Shown here one piece after another: positions 12,755 through 27,100 of a stretch of 64,000 nt of DNA. The notes beneath the pieces were generated by a model. The model had not been told where the DNA came from. It did no database searches and saw only the letters and a program-made list of their open reading frames with translations. The stretch is from Engraulis encrasicolus (Eukaryota > Chordata > Actinopteri > Clupeiformes > Engraulidae), in assembly GCF_034702125.1 (NCBI RefSeq), contig NC_085867.1, positions 42,400,483 to 42,464,482 on the forward strand. Reading direction: 5' to 3'. The stretch's first letter is position 1. Each line of letters starts with the position of its first letter. The position numbers and the translations under genes are program-made.

Positions 12755-15430
12755 CACACACGCACGCACGCACACACACACCCTGACATAAATCTTGCAA
12801 GATTTTGAGCTTTGCACCCGGCAGTTCTTAAATATTTGGACCCGCAACCCACAAAATCATATGACACACACGCTGTGTGGAACTTGAAAGTGTTCTCCAT
12901 GAAAAGCATATCAGATTGACTCTTAATGCGCCACAAAAAAGCCTGTCGACAATCTAGGCCCCCAGACTCCTGAACCTTTAATCTTGTTAACATCTTGTGC
13001 TTTGCGCACCAACTTTTATAGAAAAAAAACCCTCTGCTCTGTTCTTCAACCATACAGCTAAGTCACTTCGTTTCAGTTGGAATGCCATAACGGAATGGAA
13101 TTTACTTCGGAATTAATAAAGGAATTCTACAATGTAAGGCAGTGGTGTGAAACATAATCCAGTCTGACATGCTACTTCACATGAGCTGTAGTTGAGAACA
13201 TGCAACTTGTATTCTATGTTTATGGTTTCCAATAGTTAGAGCTATCATTGCATGTTGTTTATTGTGTATTTGGCCGTGCATCGATGAACATTATGGATTG
13301 AAATCTATGGAAATTTCAATTTTATTTAGAAAGGTTAGAGACGACAGTTTGACACAGCGTCTTCATTAGAGTCTCTTTGATAACTTGTCTTTGAATGATG
13401 CGTATTAAATGTTACATCAACCAAATGAACGGAAAAGCCAAGGAAAAAAACAAGTTTGTTCACTTTCACTCTCAGTTTAAAAAAAATGGTGAGAAAGTTT
13501 GCTAAGGGTGTGACCTGAATGCTAATTTGGGCAGTGTATCAGGTGGAGTACTCATGTCAGGCGGGGTAATATCCTCTGACACTACTATATTAATACAACT
13601 CATTTCACCCTAGGGCTGCACGATTATGGAAAAAATCATAATCACGATTATTTTGGTCAAAATCATAATCACGATTATTAATCACGATTTTTTGATTTTT
13701 GCAGATTTTTTTGAAAATTATAACAAGATGAAATATAGCCAAGAATGAATTGCATACGGGAGGAGCAAAATAAAATGAATTGTAATAATTATGTAAAGGC
13801 AATAGCATGAAACTTAAGTGGACAGATTTCAGGCCAGAAACACCAGCCTGTCATTATGTTCTGGGTTCAAGGACGCTCTCAAAAGTAGGTCACTATTGCC
13901 ACGATTAAATCACGATTAAAATCATGAGTTCGATTTCACTATGTTAACACGATTTTGATTATTTTTTGATTAATTGTGCAGCCCTATTTCACACTATAAG
14001 TCACATTATCTCTGAAATGACTCAAGTATCACTCACCATATTTTCAGGTGCTGGTCAATTGCTGATCAAATTGCAGGCTTGGTTTAGACAAGATATTGGT
14101 CATATTAAAATAAAGCTTTTTCGATAGTCAATTGTTAAGGGATGTATAGTGTCCAGTCCTACCCTCGTAAGATTCATGAAAAGTGTTGGGGTTCTACCTT
14201 GCCTCTAAAAAGGCACTTCAAGTTTAATTGAAATCCGTGTCGGTCAGGCTATAGTTTACATTGCCCAGTGCCTTTTTTTTGGCCTTTATTATGATAGTGC
14301 AGTGAAGAGTTGGACAGGACGTGAGTGGGGAGAGAGAGACGGGGAAGGATCGGCAAAGGACCCGGGGCCGGAATTGAACCCGGGTCGGCCGCACAGCAGA
14401 CAAGTGCCCCACCGCCAGCGACATGGCAGGGCCACATTGCCCAGTACCTTGAGAGCGTTCCGAGGCCTGTGGGCAACATGATTGGCTCCTAATTTTCTGA
14501 TCGAATGATTTTAAAAAGTTTTTTGCTGCTAGTCCAAGTTATGTTGTTAAAAATGTTACAGTGGTAAACAGTTTCATATAGTCAAACAACATACTATAGT
14601 ATCATTTCCCAGAAACAAATAAAAAAGCCCTGTGTATCACCACTTTCATTGTCATATACTGTTTATTATTTCACTTAAACTGTGTGGGCTTGTTGGGATG
14701 AAAAATCTGCACATCATGTGTGAAAAGACGTAGGACAACAAAAGGTCAAGTCAGCACACTTCTTGGAATTCTTTTCAAGATAATTGGCTGTTGTTCCAAT
14801 AACATGGATATAGGCGACACAACTTCTGTCGGGGGCTGTAATAATGTTATTCTCTGTCTGTCACTTGACTTGTCTGTAGGGGTGTAAATCACAGCCTTCA
14901 TGACGATACGATACGGTATCGATTTCTTAAATCAGGGATTCGATTTTTTTCCAATACTTAAGAATTCCCCACGATATGAAGCGATCCGGTTCGATTCGAT
15001 TTTTTCCAATTACTTTTCCACTACTTTTGTGTTATGCGATGTGATTCGATTAAATTGCCAGCCGATCCTTCCGATACATCAATACATTTCGATTTTATTT
15101 ACATCCCTACTTGTCTGGTGGCAGGAGGCATCTGGAGAGCATCACGAGTGTGGGTCCCCGACCAGTGGGCAGCGAGGAGAACGAGGTGCTGACTGTGCGC
15201 TACCTGTTGGCCGAGATCGAGAAGATCCGCGAGGAGAGCAAGAATGGCCCCCACACTGTCACGGTGGACGTGCAGCGGCCCACCGGCTCCTTCAGCATCG
15301 ACTTCCTGGGCGGCTTCACCAGCTTCTACGACAAGGTCACCAATATCGCTGTCAAGATCGAGCCCAAGAGCGGCGCCAACCATCTCATGCTGGCCAATTG
15401 TCACTTTGACTCGGTGGCCAACAGCCCAGG

Positions 15431-15506
<76 letters not shown>

Positions 15507-18500
15507 TTATTGTTAAAGGGGTATGCCACTATTTTGGGGCTTAATACAGTTAAAATCGTTGGCCAGAGTTTATAAAGGTGGTAAAGTGTCTTATTTTTCA
15601 TGTAAGCCGTTGTCTTGCTTTAAGACAAGTTAAAGGAGGGAGCATGTCGCTAAGCTAGTGAAAGTCAATGGATCCGTGCTACACGGATCCATTGACTTTC
15701 ACTAGCTTAGCGACATACTCCTTAGCTACATACTCCTTTAATAGCTGCATACCCCTTTAATATCTATATCAGCATGTTTAGTTTTTAGCATGCTACACGG
15801 ATGCATTGACTTTCACTAGCTTAGCTACATACTCCTTAGCTACATACTCCTTTAATAGCTGCATACCCCTTTAATATCTATATCAGTATGTTTAGTTTTA
15901 ACCGCACAGCAGAGTCCGATTAAACTAAATTTCAGTCCTCTGTCCTAACGTCTGTTACATAGATTTTTGACCATAAAGTACTCTTTGTCTTCACTATTGA
16001 ATGCAAATATGTTAAGTATGGCCATCTCTTGATGTGCTTTTAGTTTGTCTTTCTGGGACAGTAAGTTAATATCACACCATCCATTACACATTTATTGCTC
16101 ACAACGGTTTGGTCATTCAGACATTATTACTTCTTCAGGAATCTCAGCTCAAGAAGGTCTGAATGACCGAAACGTTGTGAGCCATATAATTGCAAGTTGC
16201 AGTTACAGACGGTGTGCGGATGTTGACATACGACTTTGAACCATGGCTTACATCCAACGCCCCCGTTCGAACTGATATGTGCCAAAGTCTGCTATATGGT
16301 GAGTTTGTCTTTCTGACGGTCTTGTGGTCGTTTACATGCCACCTGTAGGAGCAAGTGACGATGCCGTGAGCTGTGCGGTCATGCTGGAGGTGCTCCATTC
16401 CCTGGCTAACCTCTCGAACCCTCTTCGTCACGGGGTCGTGTTTCTCTTCAACGGGGCAGAGGAGAACGTCCTGCAGGTCGGTGTTTGAGCTTAGTTTAAC
16501 TGTGACTCTCTTAGTACACACAGGCAGCGCCATCAATGTTTAATCGATGAAATCAATATCGGCCACGTCTTCCACAGACAGTCGATTCTTGCTCAAAAAC
16601 AGTGAGGTTAAGGTGCGGTGAGACGCATTGAACCGTCTAGACCATGCTGAAGTGAAATGATGAAAGATTTGGCTGAACTGTTCATTGCGATATCCAAGCG
16701 GTGTTTAGTGACTTTATGACATCGACGTAGGGTGAGATACAGTGGCTGTGCCATTGTGTGTTCGCTCAAGAGAGGTTGTGTCCTGAAGAACTGCAAGCCT
16801 CCTTCAGATGGGTCATGTTGGTGATCAGAATTCATAATTTGATGAAAAGTGGTGTGAAGTGGCAAAACTATCTATTTAGACATAAACGTGTTGTGAATTT
16901 AAACCACCATTGAAGTTACGGGGCAATTAGTCATTTTGAAAAATGTAAAAAAAAATATTATTAATATAAATGAAAGCAGTTTGTATTAAATCAAGATTAC
17001 TGTAGATTGCGCTGGCCTTTACCCCGATTGCAGTTGCTGAGATTAAGAGGAAAGGTCGAATATGTACACTACTCCCACTGTCTTTGTCACTGTCTGTCCA
17101 GTTTTCAGAAATGGGAAGTGATTGTGACCATGCCCGAAAATATGCTTGATGATGATGCAACCTAATGATGATGTCATGTCTTTCTCTTCTCCTTTCACTC
17201 CTCAGGCCAGTCATGGGTTCATCACCCAGCACCCGTGGGCCAAGCAAGTGCGAGCCTTTATTAACCTCGAGGCCGCAGGAGTGGGGGGCAAGGAGGTCGT
17301 GTTTCAAACAGGTATACGGATATTAATAATTAAACGATTAATAATAAAGGAAAAGTAACATTAAGAACAAAACCTATATTTGTTTTTTTTTCAAGTGAAG
17401 CAGGTGAAGGCCTGCCTTTGTCCGTTCATTGGTTACCTCACAAGAATTTCAACAAATAAAAAAGTTGTTGTTGATGTTTTTCCCCAGTTGTTATTACCAT
17501 TATTATTTCAACAATTGCACGTGCATAGCTGACACTTGATTTTAAACCTGACAGGTCCAGAGAACCCGTGGCTGGTGCAGGCATACGTGCATGCTGCCAA
17601 GCACCCCTTTGCCTCCGTGGTGGGGCAGGAGGTCTTCCAGAGCGGGGTCATCCCCTCCGACACAGACTTTAGAATCTACAGGGACTTCGGAAATATTCCA
17701 GGTATGTATGTGTATTCACTCAGCTGCTACAGTTGTGTGGGTGTGCGTGTGTTCGTGTGTGCGTGTGTTCGTGTGTGCGTGTGTGCGCTTTTACAAGATT
17801 CATCCTCTTTTCTAGGGCGTATTATCCTCATATGTGATCCCTACTGTATGTTTATGTGTTATATATACTGTATTTCTAGTGGTGTGTAGGTTGTGCTTGT
17901 GGCATGCTACTGGACATGAACTAATACTGTATTTAATTAAGTAATATACAGTATATATATATATTCAATTTCCCCTGTGGGGATTAATAAAGTCTCTCTC
18001 ATCTCTCATCTCATATGTAGTACTAGCTATTTGCTGTTGGTTGTAACGTGTCCTTTTCTGATCATCAGGCATAGATCTGGCATTCATTGAGAATGGCTAC
18101 ATCTACCATACTAAGTATGACACAGCAGACCGCATCCTGACCGACTCCATTCAGAGAGCAGGTGAGAAACTCTTATTTAGGCGCTTTTATACATTTCAAC
18201 TTAGAAACTTCTCAGTCCCCTCCAAAGGTATTTTAACACAAGACAAGACTCCCTATTTTTTTTGACATTTGGGTTTAAGATCAAAAGATGAAAGAGTTTG
18301 GAAAGTCCCCGTTATCCTTGTTTCCTGATCCTCAGTGAAAAAAACAGAACAATGGAATTTGCCTGCGAGGGGACTGTCTGTGAATTTAGTTTCCTGTTTC
18401 CTTCTCCCATAAATAAGTAATACAGTGTGTATCATGCTCAGACTTAATGAATTGCCATTGAAAATTTCCTGTATTCCCTGTAAACTCTAGTCCTGTAGCT

Positions 18501-21500
18501 GCACATGTGTGATATAGTGCATTAAGTCCCTTAGATAGTTGTGTTTGTTGGATCCTATATGCCTAGTATGGGCTCAAAGCATGTCTTGCTTTTCAAACTT
18601 CAGTGTCACTCGTGAAGCAGCTGCAACTTATCAAAAGTATCTTACACATGTACTCTGTATGTATTGATTCATGAATCATGTTTTAAAAATCTTTGTGTGG
18701 TGCCTTGTCAGGAGACAACATCTTAGCTGTGCTAAAGCACCTGGTGATGTCGGAGAAGCTGGCGGATGCGTCTGAATATCGGCACGGCAACATGGTGTTC
18801 TTTGACCTGCTGGGCGTCGTGGTGGTGGCCTATCCTGCGCGGGTCGGGACCATCATCAACTGCCTGGTCTGCATGGCAACCTTCCTTTACCTGGGCAAGA
18901 AGTATGTCATGCCCAGCAGTGCCGGTAGGTGAATCTGAACGAAGGTGAACTTTAACAACTAATGTTGTATTGTATTGTGTATTTATTATACTTTTTTTTG
19001 ACTTGCCATGACTTGCAGATGCAAGGGGGTTTTAGTATGGAATGCTGAAATTTTGGAATAATGGAATTTTTGGAAAGAAATGCTGAGTGCTCTTCAGAAT
19101 CAGTAGACTCTAATCTGCAGAAACTCTTGGTACAGTTTGCCATTTGACAGGGAGCTATGGACACGTTTTCTCATGCATCTTTCATGCAGTCTCATGAAAG
19201 TCGAAAGTCCATGCCACTAACTTAACCTGTTTTCACCTCCATGTACCTGAGGGCCTCCAACATAGCGGTGATTACTAGGGCTTGTTGCAGCCTGTTTTGC
19301 TGTATGTTGTTGTAACAGATGTGTTGAAATAAAGTTTATTTCAAAGAAGTAATAGTGAGACTATTTGTTTATTAACTGAATAAAGGCCTAACGGGTCTAA
19401 AAACGAAGAGAATTGCCAATGCTTTTAAAGTTAACATTTGCATAGATGCTGCAGCCAATCTTAAATATTCACACAGATGTGTTCCATGGTCTTCATCGAA
19501 AAGTAAAAGTATTTATTATTATTTTCTGTGTGTGTTTGTGTATTTAGGGGGTCGAGGTGTGCGAGAGTTGGTGTATGCGGTTGGCGTGGCGCTCCTGAGC
19601 TGGCTGGTGACGCTGCTGTCCGTGCTCATCGTGGCCCTGCTGGTGACGCTGCTGGGACGCTCCATGTTCTGGTACAACCACTTCTACGCCTCCATCTGCC
19701 TGTACGGAGCCGCCTCCGTCGGCAAGCTGGTCCTCATCCACACCCTGGCCAAAAACCTCTACTATGGGGTGAGTAGTTAGCCTGATTATCATTGACTTTC
19801 AAATCTCTTCGAGACTTGGTCTGACCAAGACCATAACAATTAACGGTTCCCAAATGGCATGGTTGACCCGCCTCCCTAGGTTTGCTACTGGTTGACTGGC
19901 GTCTGAGAAAGTGGGTGGAGTTCCATTTTTTTCGGGAGATCAGAATCGATATTTACATTTTACATTGCTCTTTGCCTGACTAGAAGCAACGCCGAAGGCT
20001 AGTGAGTAGTGCCACCAACATCCATCTGGAGTGGCGCCATAGGCGTAGGTCTCCGACAGTGTGGTTTTATTTTTTAAAATCCTTGCACGTGATTGGGGAA
20101 ACGCATGACTGAATTCATGAGCTGCTACTTTAACTACTCATAGTTAAAATTACAGAATCAATGTCGATGAGTGAGTCCATGCAAAGTCCATGCGAGTGGG
20201 CATTGTTGCTGAAACAATTGTCGCATTTCACTTATCTTTTCCCTTTGCCACTACATTTTAATTTTGACTACATCACATCTATGAAAATCCTGCGATCCTG
20301 ATTAGTTGTTCTGTGTTTTGGTTTGGCAGCCAGGCGAATCCAAAGTTCCTGCAAACTCTCATGTGAGCTCCCGAAGCTCAGCGGAAATACACAATGGTCT
20401 TCTGGCCAGAGTGGGGCTAGATGAAGCAACACGATACAAAGCACTAGTTGGATGTTAATTAATATCGTCTTCGATACAACACAATATAACCCGAATGTTC
20501 TTCTATCTCAGAAACAATAGTGTTTAAGATTTTCCAGTGACACTGAAAAATGCAGCAATTTTTCCTGAAATGAAAAGGTAACATTTTAAAAACTAACTTC
20601 TCTGAGATGGAAGACAATTCAAGTTACAATGCAAAGTAATTGAGTTAAAGTTTCAGCCACAAGTGCATTCCATAGTTGACTCCATTTGTGGTAAAAAGTC
20701 AGTTTGCTGTCTCTGCTTATCATTACAAACATTGAGACCCTTCACACTGGAAAGAAAATCTAATCAAATACCATAAAGTCGCACAGAGGGCCCTGTCACT
20801 GCTCAAGATGACTGCTCAGTGCATGCACTGTTGTGAAATGGCACTTTTTCTACATTGTCCATAATGGTGGCAATTCAAAAATGCTCCCGACCGCCTTCAG
20901 ACTACAGTGTTGTTTAATCACGCACAGTGTTTCAGTCTGTCACCGACAAACGATATGATGACAAACAGAAAGAGATCTCTGTCCCTGCCGAAGTGCAGCC
21001 GTGTAATATGAAGCGTGCCGTCAGTGTTAACATGCTGCAAAAAGTACTCACTTTACTCACTTTACAACACAGTTACGAGGCACCTAAAACAAGCTATATT
21101 TATGTTGTATTTATACAGTAAGTTGTATTTAGGTGTTTTTTATTAACCTCTGATGGTGTAGTCAATACTCACACCCTATTGTGTGTTTTTTTGTAGCATT
21201 TCATTGTTACTCCATAGATTTTTTTCAATAGTAACTGCATCAGTTCTCTGCCTGTGGTCATAAAACCACTGGTCCCTATGGAAAAACAAAAGCCAATAAT
21301 ACAATGAGCACAATGCGCTTTGTATGTTATTTCACAGTCCAGTGACTTCCTGTTTGGCCTCTCCTCTCTTGTGTGCTGTGCTGTGCTGTGCTGTGTAGAG
21401 TGTGCAGCGTCTGGAGCTGGGCGAGCTGTTCTTCGACGTGAGCCTGGCGCTGTGGTGCTGCGCGCTGGTCTACCTCACCCAGCGGGGCCTGTGCTCCGCC

Positions 21501-24064
21501 TACGTGCCCATGCTCATGGTGGCCTTCCCCCTCGCCACCAAGCTGCTGCTTGCCAGGGAGTTCAAGCACAGAGGTACGTTACGGAAGAACGCACGCAACA
21601 CTCTCGTGCTGCTGTTTCTTTTTTTGTCATTAACGTTTTTATTTTGCCAGGCTGGGGCATAGTGGCCCGCCGTGAGGTCCTATGCCGAATTACAAATCGC
21701 AAATTTATGAAAGTTGTTTTTTTGTTCTTTTCCTTTTTTCGATGGAAGAGCGTGATAAAAAAAATCGAAATCGAGATTTCGTATTTTTTAAAAATCATGA
21801 TATGACATTTTTGCCATATCGCCTACCCCTAATCTTGCTTTTGTTGTGGATAGCATAAATGAGAATCTTGAAAGGAAGAGAGAGAGTGGTAAGGGTTAGG
21901 GTTAGGGTTGGGAAGTGGCCCAGGACAGACTCAAACTCAGGTCGCCATGTGTATGCATAATGGCCTGTTTAACCCCATGCATTTGGTTACTTGGTGGATC
22001 CCCATTCTTGGTGTCTCGTATTCAGTAAAAAAATTAAAAATAATAAAAATTGCATCATCATACGCATAAAGATTAAACGAGTACATACATCTTTCTTATG
22101 TCTGCCTGTGTTATCCTTGGCCATGTTCTCTCAGGTGCGTCTGTGAAGTACGCCGTCTGCTTCCTGTTTGGGATTGCTCTGCCCTATGTGCACTTCATGT
22201 TCCTGATCTGGGTGGTGTTTGAGATCTTCACTCCTATCCTGGGCCGCAGCGGCACCGAGATACCTCCCGATGTGGTCCTCGCCTCCCTCATCGCCGTGGG
22301 AACATTCCTGCTCTCCTCATACTTTGTAAGTTTCATTGGTCACACTTGAAGGAGAAGTCCGGCTGTTTTGGGTTCATATCACATCATGTGTAGCCCCAGG
22401 GAAATGGGCCAAAGCGACTACCGCGAGAAAGTTTCATGCTTGCTGCGCCAAGTTGCTCAATTGCGCCGTTTTCAATAAAGCCTGGCCCAGCGGGCAAGCT
22501 TATAACCTTTTATATGAAGCTCATAACCTGCATAAAAATGCTTTTGGACGTTTTGGCTGTGCGCTGTGTACCATTAGCTGGCACAGAAACGATACATTTG
22601 GAGTTATCAGAAATGGAGCACCCACCTCTCTCAGCTGCCGTCTTGCCACAGGCGTCCGCAAAATTGTCACCGACGCCGGTGTCATAGGTATGACATCACA
22701 GTGTCGCACCACAGTCATGGATGTGTCCTCAATGTCATATCCATGTCATAACCATTTTATGACTGTTGGCATCAAGTGACATTCGGTTATGGTAAAGACA
22801 ACCCTAACATTGTCAACTTGACTTCATGAAATAAAACGTCTGACATTGACTCACCTATGACTGTATCATGAGAGCCCTATCTCACGCCTTTCGTAAAGTC
22901 TTCACGAAAAAAATTGAGTAATTTTCGTGGTGCATTCACGTTATTGCCCGCCTTTCGTAAAGTCTTCACGAAAATAATAGATTAATTTTCACGCTGCCTA
23001 TTCACTTGAATTGCCCCACTGCTGCTATGGTTATCCAAACGTCTGCAGGGGCGGGGAGGGGGTGCTGACAGAACACTGCTGATACACTCGGGACTCACTA
23101 ATTCGACGCCCTTTCGGTACTTACGCCTTATGTCCCCTAAACCTAAACCTAACCCTAACCTTAACCCTACTTAACCCTAAACCTAACCCTAACCCTAACC
23201 CTAACCTTAACCCTAACCTTAACCCTAAACTGCTTGTTTGAAATTACCATGTGACGGTAGGCTACCGAAAGGGCATCAAACTAATGGGTCGCTAGGCAAC
23301 AGTCGGGCAATTCAAGTGAATAGGCAGCGTGAAAATTAATCAATTATTTTCGTGAAGACTTTACGAAAGGCGGGCAATAACGTGAACGCACCACGAAAAT
23401 TACTCCATTTTTTGAGTGAGAAACGGTTGATCATGACACTATTATGACACTATCATGTCATGCATATGACGGCGACGTCAAGTACAGTGTATAGTTTTAT
23501 TATGTATCATCACATATATAATAATTATTTTAGCAGGGAGCATTTCTTACTCTTTGTGTACTTTGTCCTCCTGCTTGTAATGACCATTTTTTGTTTTGTT
23601 TTAATAGATTGTCGTGAAAGCTAGAGTGCGTAGTACAGTAGTTTATTTCCAGTATTTATGACTTCCATTCAAAACTGTTAGCTTTTTTCATGAATATTTT
23701 ATCAATTTTTAATCAATTTTTAAGTATTCATTTTGACTTGGAAATGTACTGTTTTAGGTGGATCTTCTCCATGTTTTCCATTTTGCATTACCAGCAGTCA
23801 TAGACATGTTTTGGCTGCAAACAAAACGTATTTTGCTTTTGATCAAAACAATTAATGTTGGTACATTACCATGTGCATATTCATGAGAATATAAAAATTT
23901 TAAATATTTCCTCTGTACATACTGGGCCTTATCTAATGAACCATTTCATACAAGTCTCCTTCACTGCCAAATAATGTTGCAGGTAAATGTACTTAAGATA
24001 TAATAATGAATATAATCTACACTTATCTGGTAACAAACTTTCTTGCCTGCATTTTCTTTGCCTC

Positions 24065-24122
<58 letters not shown>

Positions 24123-27100
24123 CACTGCTCATGGGCAGATGCACTTCGTCTACTTGGCTCGCAGTACCAAATGGATCCTGGCGGTGCTGGCCTCTGTGTT
24201 TGCGGTGGTATTTCTCTTGGTGGCGTGTGGAGTGTTCTTCCCCTATTCCTCAAACCCGTCCAGTCCCAGACCAAAACGAGTCTTTCTACAGGTACATTTA
24301 GAGTTAGCAACGGTTTTATGGGTCTTCTCTTCAGTTGTCTTTTGAACAATGATTTTATGTCATAGTCCGCAATATAGTTGACAAGTGATTCTCCTGAATG
24401 ACTCTTGAAAGGGAACAACTTCTCACTGCTTTCAAATGTGGTGGAATTAGGAAGAAAACAGAATAATGGATTGATTGATAAAATATTGCCCGGCCCAGCC
24501 TGGCTATGATTATGTCCTCGTTTGTAAGTTGCTTTGGTTATAAAGCATCTGCCAAATGCAATGCAATGCAATGCAATGTAATGTCATGTCATGATGGTTA
24601 CCCATTTAAACCTAAAGCACCAGCAAAAAGCCCTAAGCCCTGTTTTGGGAAAAGGTGCCCTCATCTTATTAAAAAAAAACGAAATATCTCAGCCTCTGAA
24701 GCACATACGTACAGTAAAAACATGAAATGAATTGCATTTAAAAGCTAGGACCCTCATCTTGCATTAGAATATGTTTATTCAGCTCTAACATACCCACATT
24801 TGTAATAAAAACTAAAATCTCAAGAGCCTGAATGATGCAGCGTCTATGCAGCTCCAGGCAATGCAGCATATACACAGCAATCAGGCCTAAATGGGTTAAA
24901 TGTGATCTTTTATGTATGTGTTTCACCCAGCCCTATACATAGGTTTCCCCTTTACAAACATTCACGCTGTGAGGAGGGGCAAGTTGCTAAGCAGCCAACC
25001 ACATGAGCGATTTTTTTGAGAGACAGCTGTTTCCAACAATCAGAGGTTGGAGGCTGCACAGACAGGGATTGTTTACATGATGGTTAAGTGGCTCTGCTTA
25101 AAAGAAGAGAGAAAAATCCGCACAGAACACGACGTTTAGACCTCAGGCGGTCTTCGTCAGGTGTATGTGTTCAATAAATCGGTGAGCAGCAACAGTGTGC
25201 GGATTTTTCTGTATTCTTTTACGCACGTTTGTTTTATCCAGCACCTGTTTTACTGGATGTGCGCGCATCACCTAGACTGCTAAGTGGCTCTGCTGCCTGG
25301 TGTTTCCCCACAGCACACCACGCGCACCTTCCACGGTCTGGACGGCCAGGTTGAGTACAAGGACTCAGGGCTGTGGATCAACAGCTTCGACTACACGGCC
25401 ATGAAGCACATCACGCCTCACATCCCCGAGATCAATGACACCATACGCAGGCGATGCCAGGAGGACCTGCCCTTCTGCGGCTTCCCCTGGTTCCTGCCAA
25501 TCAAGTTCCTCGTCAAGTGAGTACATATCAGCAGGCGGTAGTACCCATAGTGCTGTTCATTTAGTTGCAAAAGAGAATCCGATTTAAATCGCTCAAAGAG
25601 CAAGTACCAGCTAGGGCACTTATGAGTTGGGTATATGGATTCTTTTTTGTATGTTGGGTGTAAAAGTTGCGAAGAGCACCTGCCAAAACTATTTCACACA
25701 AGTAAAATTATATATTTAAAGAGAGAGTACCAGAGCACTTGTAAGTTGGATATAGATTGTTTTTTTATTGTAACAATTGTGATGGTCATCTATGGAAATG
25801 ACTTGAATTGGTGGAGCTTTGTGTACAGTATACTTAGTAAAACCACATGCTTTTGTTGTTTTCCTAGGTGTGTACAGTAATCATACACACAAATTGATGT
25901 CTGTATAGTTCAAATGTCTGTAATGTGTTTTTTTCCCTACCTCTGGCTGTGGCTTATAGAAAGAACTGGTACCTCCCTGCTGAGGAAGTAAGTCCAAAGT
26001 CTCCTATGGAGTTCAGACTTTTATCAAGAGAAGAAAAGGAGTGGGGAACAATCAGAATGTCTTTTGAAGCAAAAGGTGAGCAAAGTGCTCTGAAAGAAAA
26101 AGTGTGGTAGTCATGCAGTCATTGTTTCAGTTTTGCAGAAAGAGATTGTTTTGTTTTATACTATTTTTTTAATATACATTTCATATTTTTAAATAATATA
26201 TTTTATATTATTTTTTTCTGTAATACAGGTAATTGTAATGTGATTGAAGGTTATGTTGATGCGCTGTGAAGGAATGATGCGCTGTTGCATGTCAGTGGGT
26301 CATGTCAGGCATAGCAATCTCATGTTCTCTCGGGTGTGTTAAATGGTAGACTGTCGCCCCCGTGTGTATGACGACTGTACTGCAATGCCCTCTCCTCTCC
26401 AGGCCCAAGCCATATGTCTCTCTACCTCCGACCCCTCCATGGCTCCACGTTGACCAGGTGGTCGTTTGGCGATGGCATCCCGCAGTTTGATCTGAGTGGG
26501 GAATACTTTATTTTCTACTCGCATGGTCTAGAAGCCCCTGCTTGGAACTTTTGGTTTGAAATCCAGGTGAGGGACTTCACCTTGTTTGCCTTCAAATCAA
26601 GTCGGTTTTATTGTCAATTTCTTTACATGCACTGGTCATACAAAGAATTGAAATTACGTTTCTTACTTTCCCATGCAGACATAGACATAAACTTTAGGTG
26701 TGGACGTAGACAATTAGACATAGACAGTACACATACATTATATACTTATATACATATAGCATTTACACTGTCATATGTCCTGCTCCCTCTGTGTTGCTGG
26801 GCTGTCTGGTGATTGATCAGGGTTTGGTCAGGGATTAAATATGTTGTGATCTATCATGAAAGTATCATTCAAAGTGAACAGAGATTAAGGAAATATCTTG
26901 AATTGAGATGCTGATTTCACACTCAGTAGTGCTGCGACAGTATGGGCGCATAATAAAACCCATTTAAACGGCACACAAATTCAGCTTTTTTATTTTTAGA
27001 TTTTGTGCTGTGTCTCCTGCCTCAGGATGTAGAACAATTTTGTACATTTTTAATGTGCTTGGATTCAGTGGCACTCTAGGCCATATTCCTGTTTCACATT

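Noticed and set aside
23128..23230. A chromosome end
   Set aside because: The telomere-like repeats are irregular, short, inside an intron and bounded by inverted arms.
24023..24571. 182-codon minus-strand frame antisense to ermp1 exon 11
   Set aside because: It runs through a (GA)n tract and the complement of a real exon, with no splice or family support.
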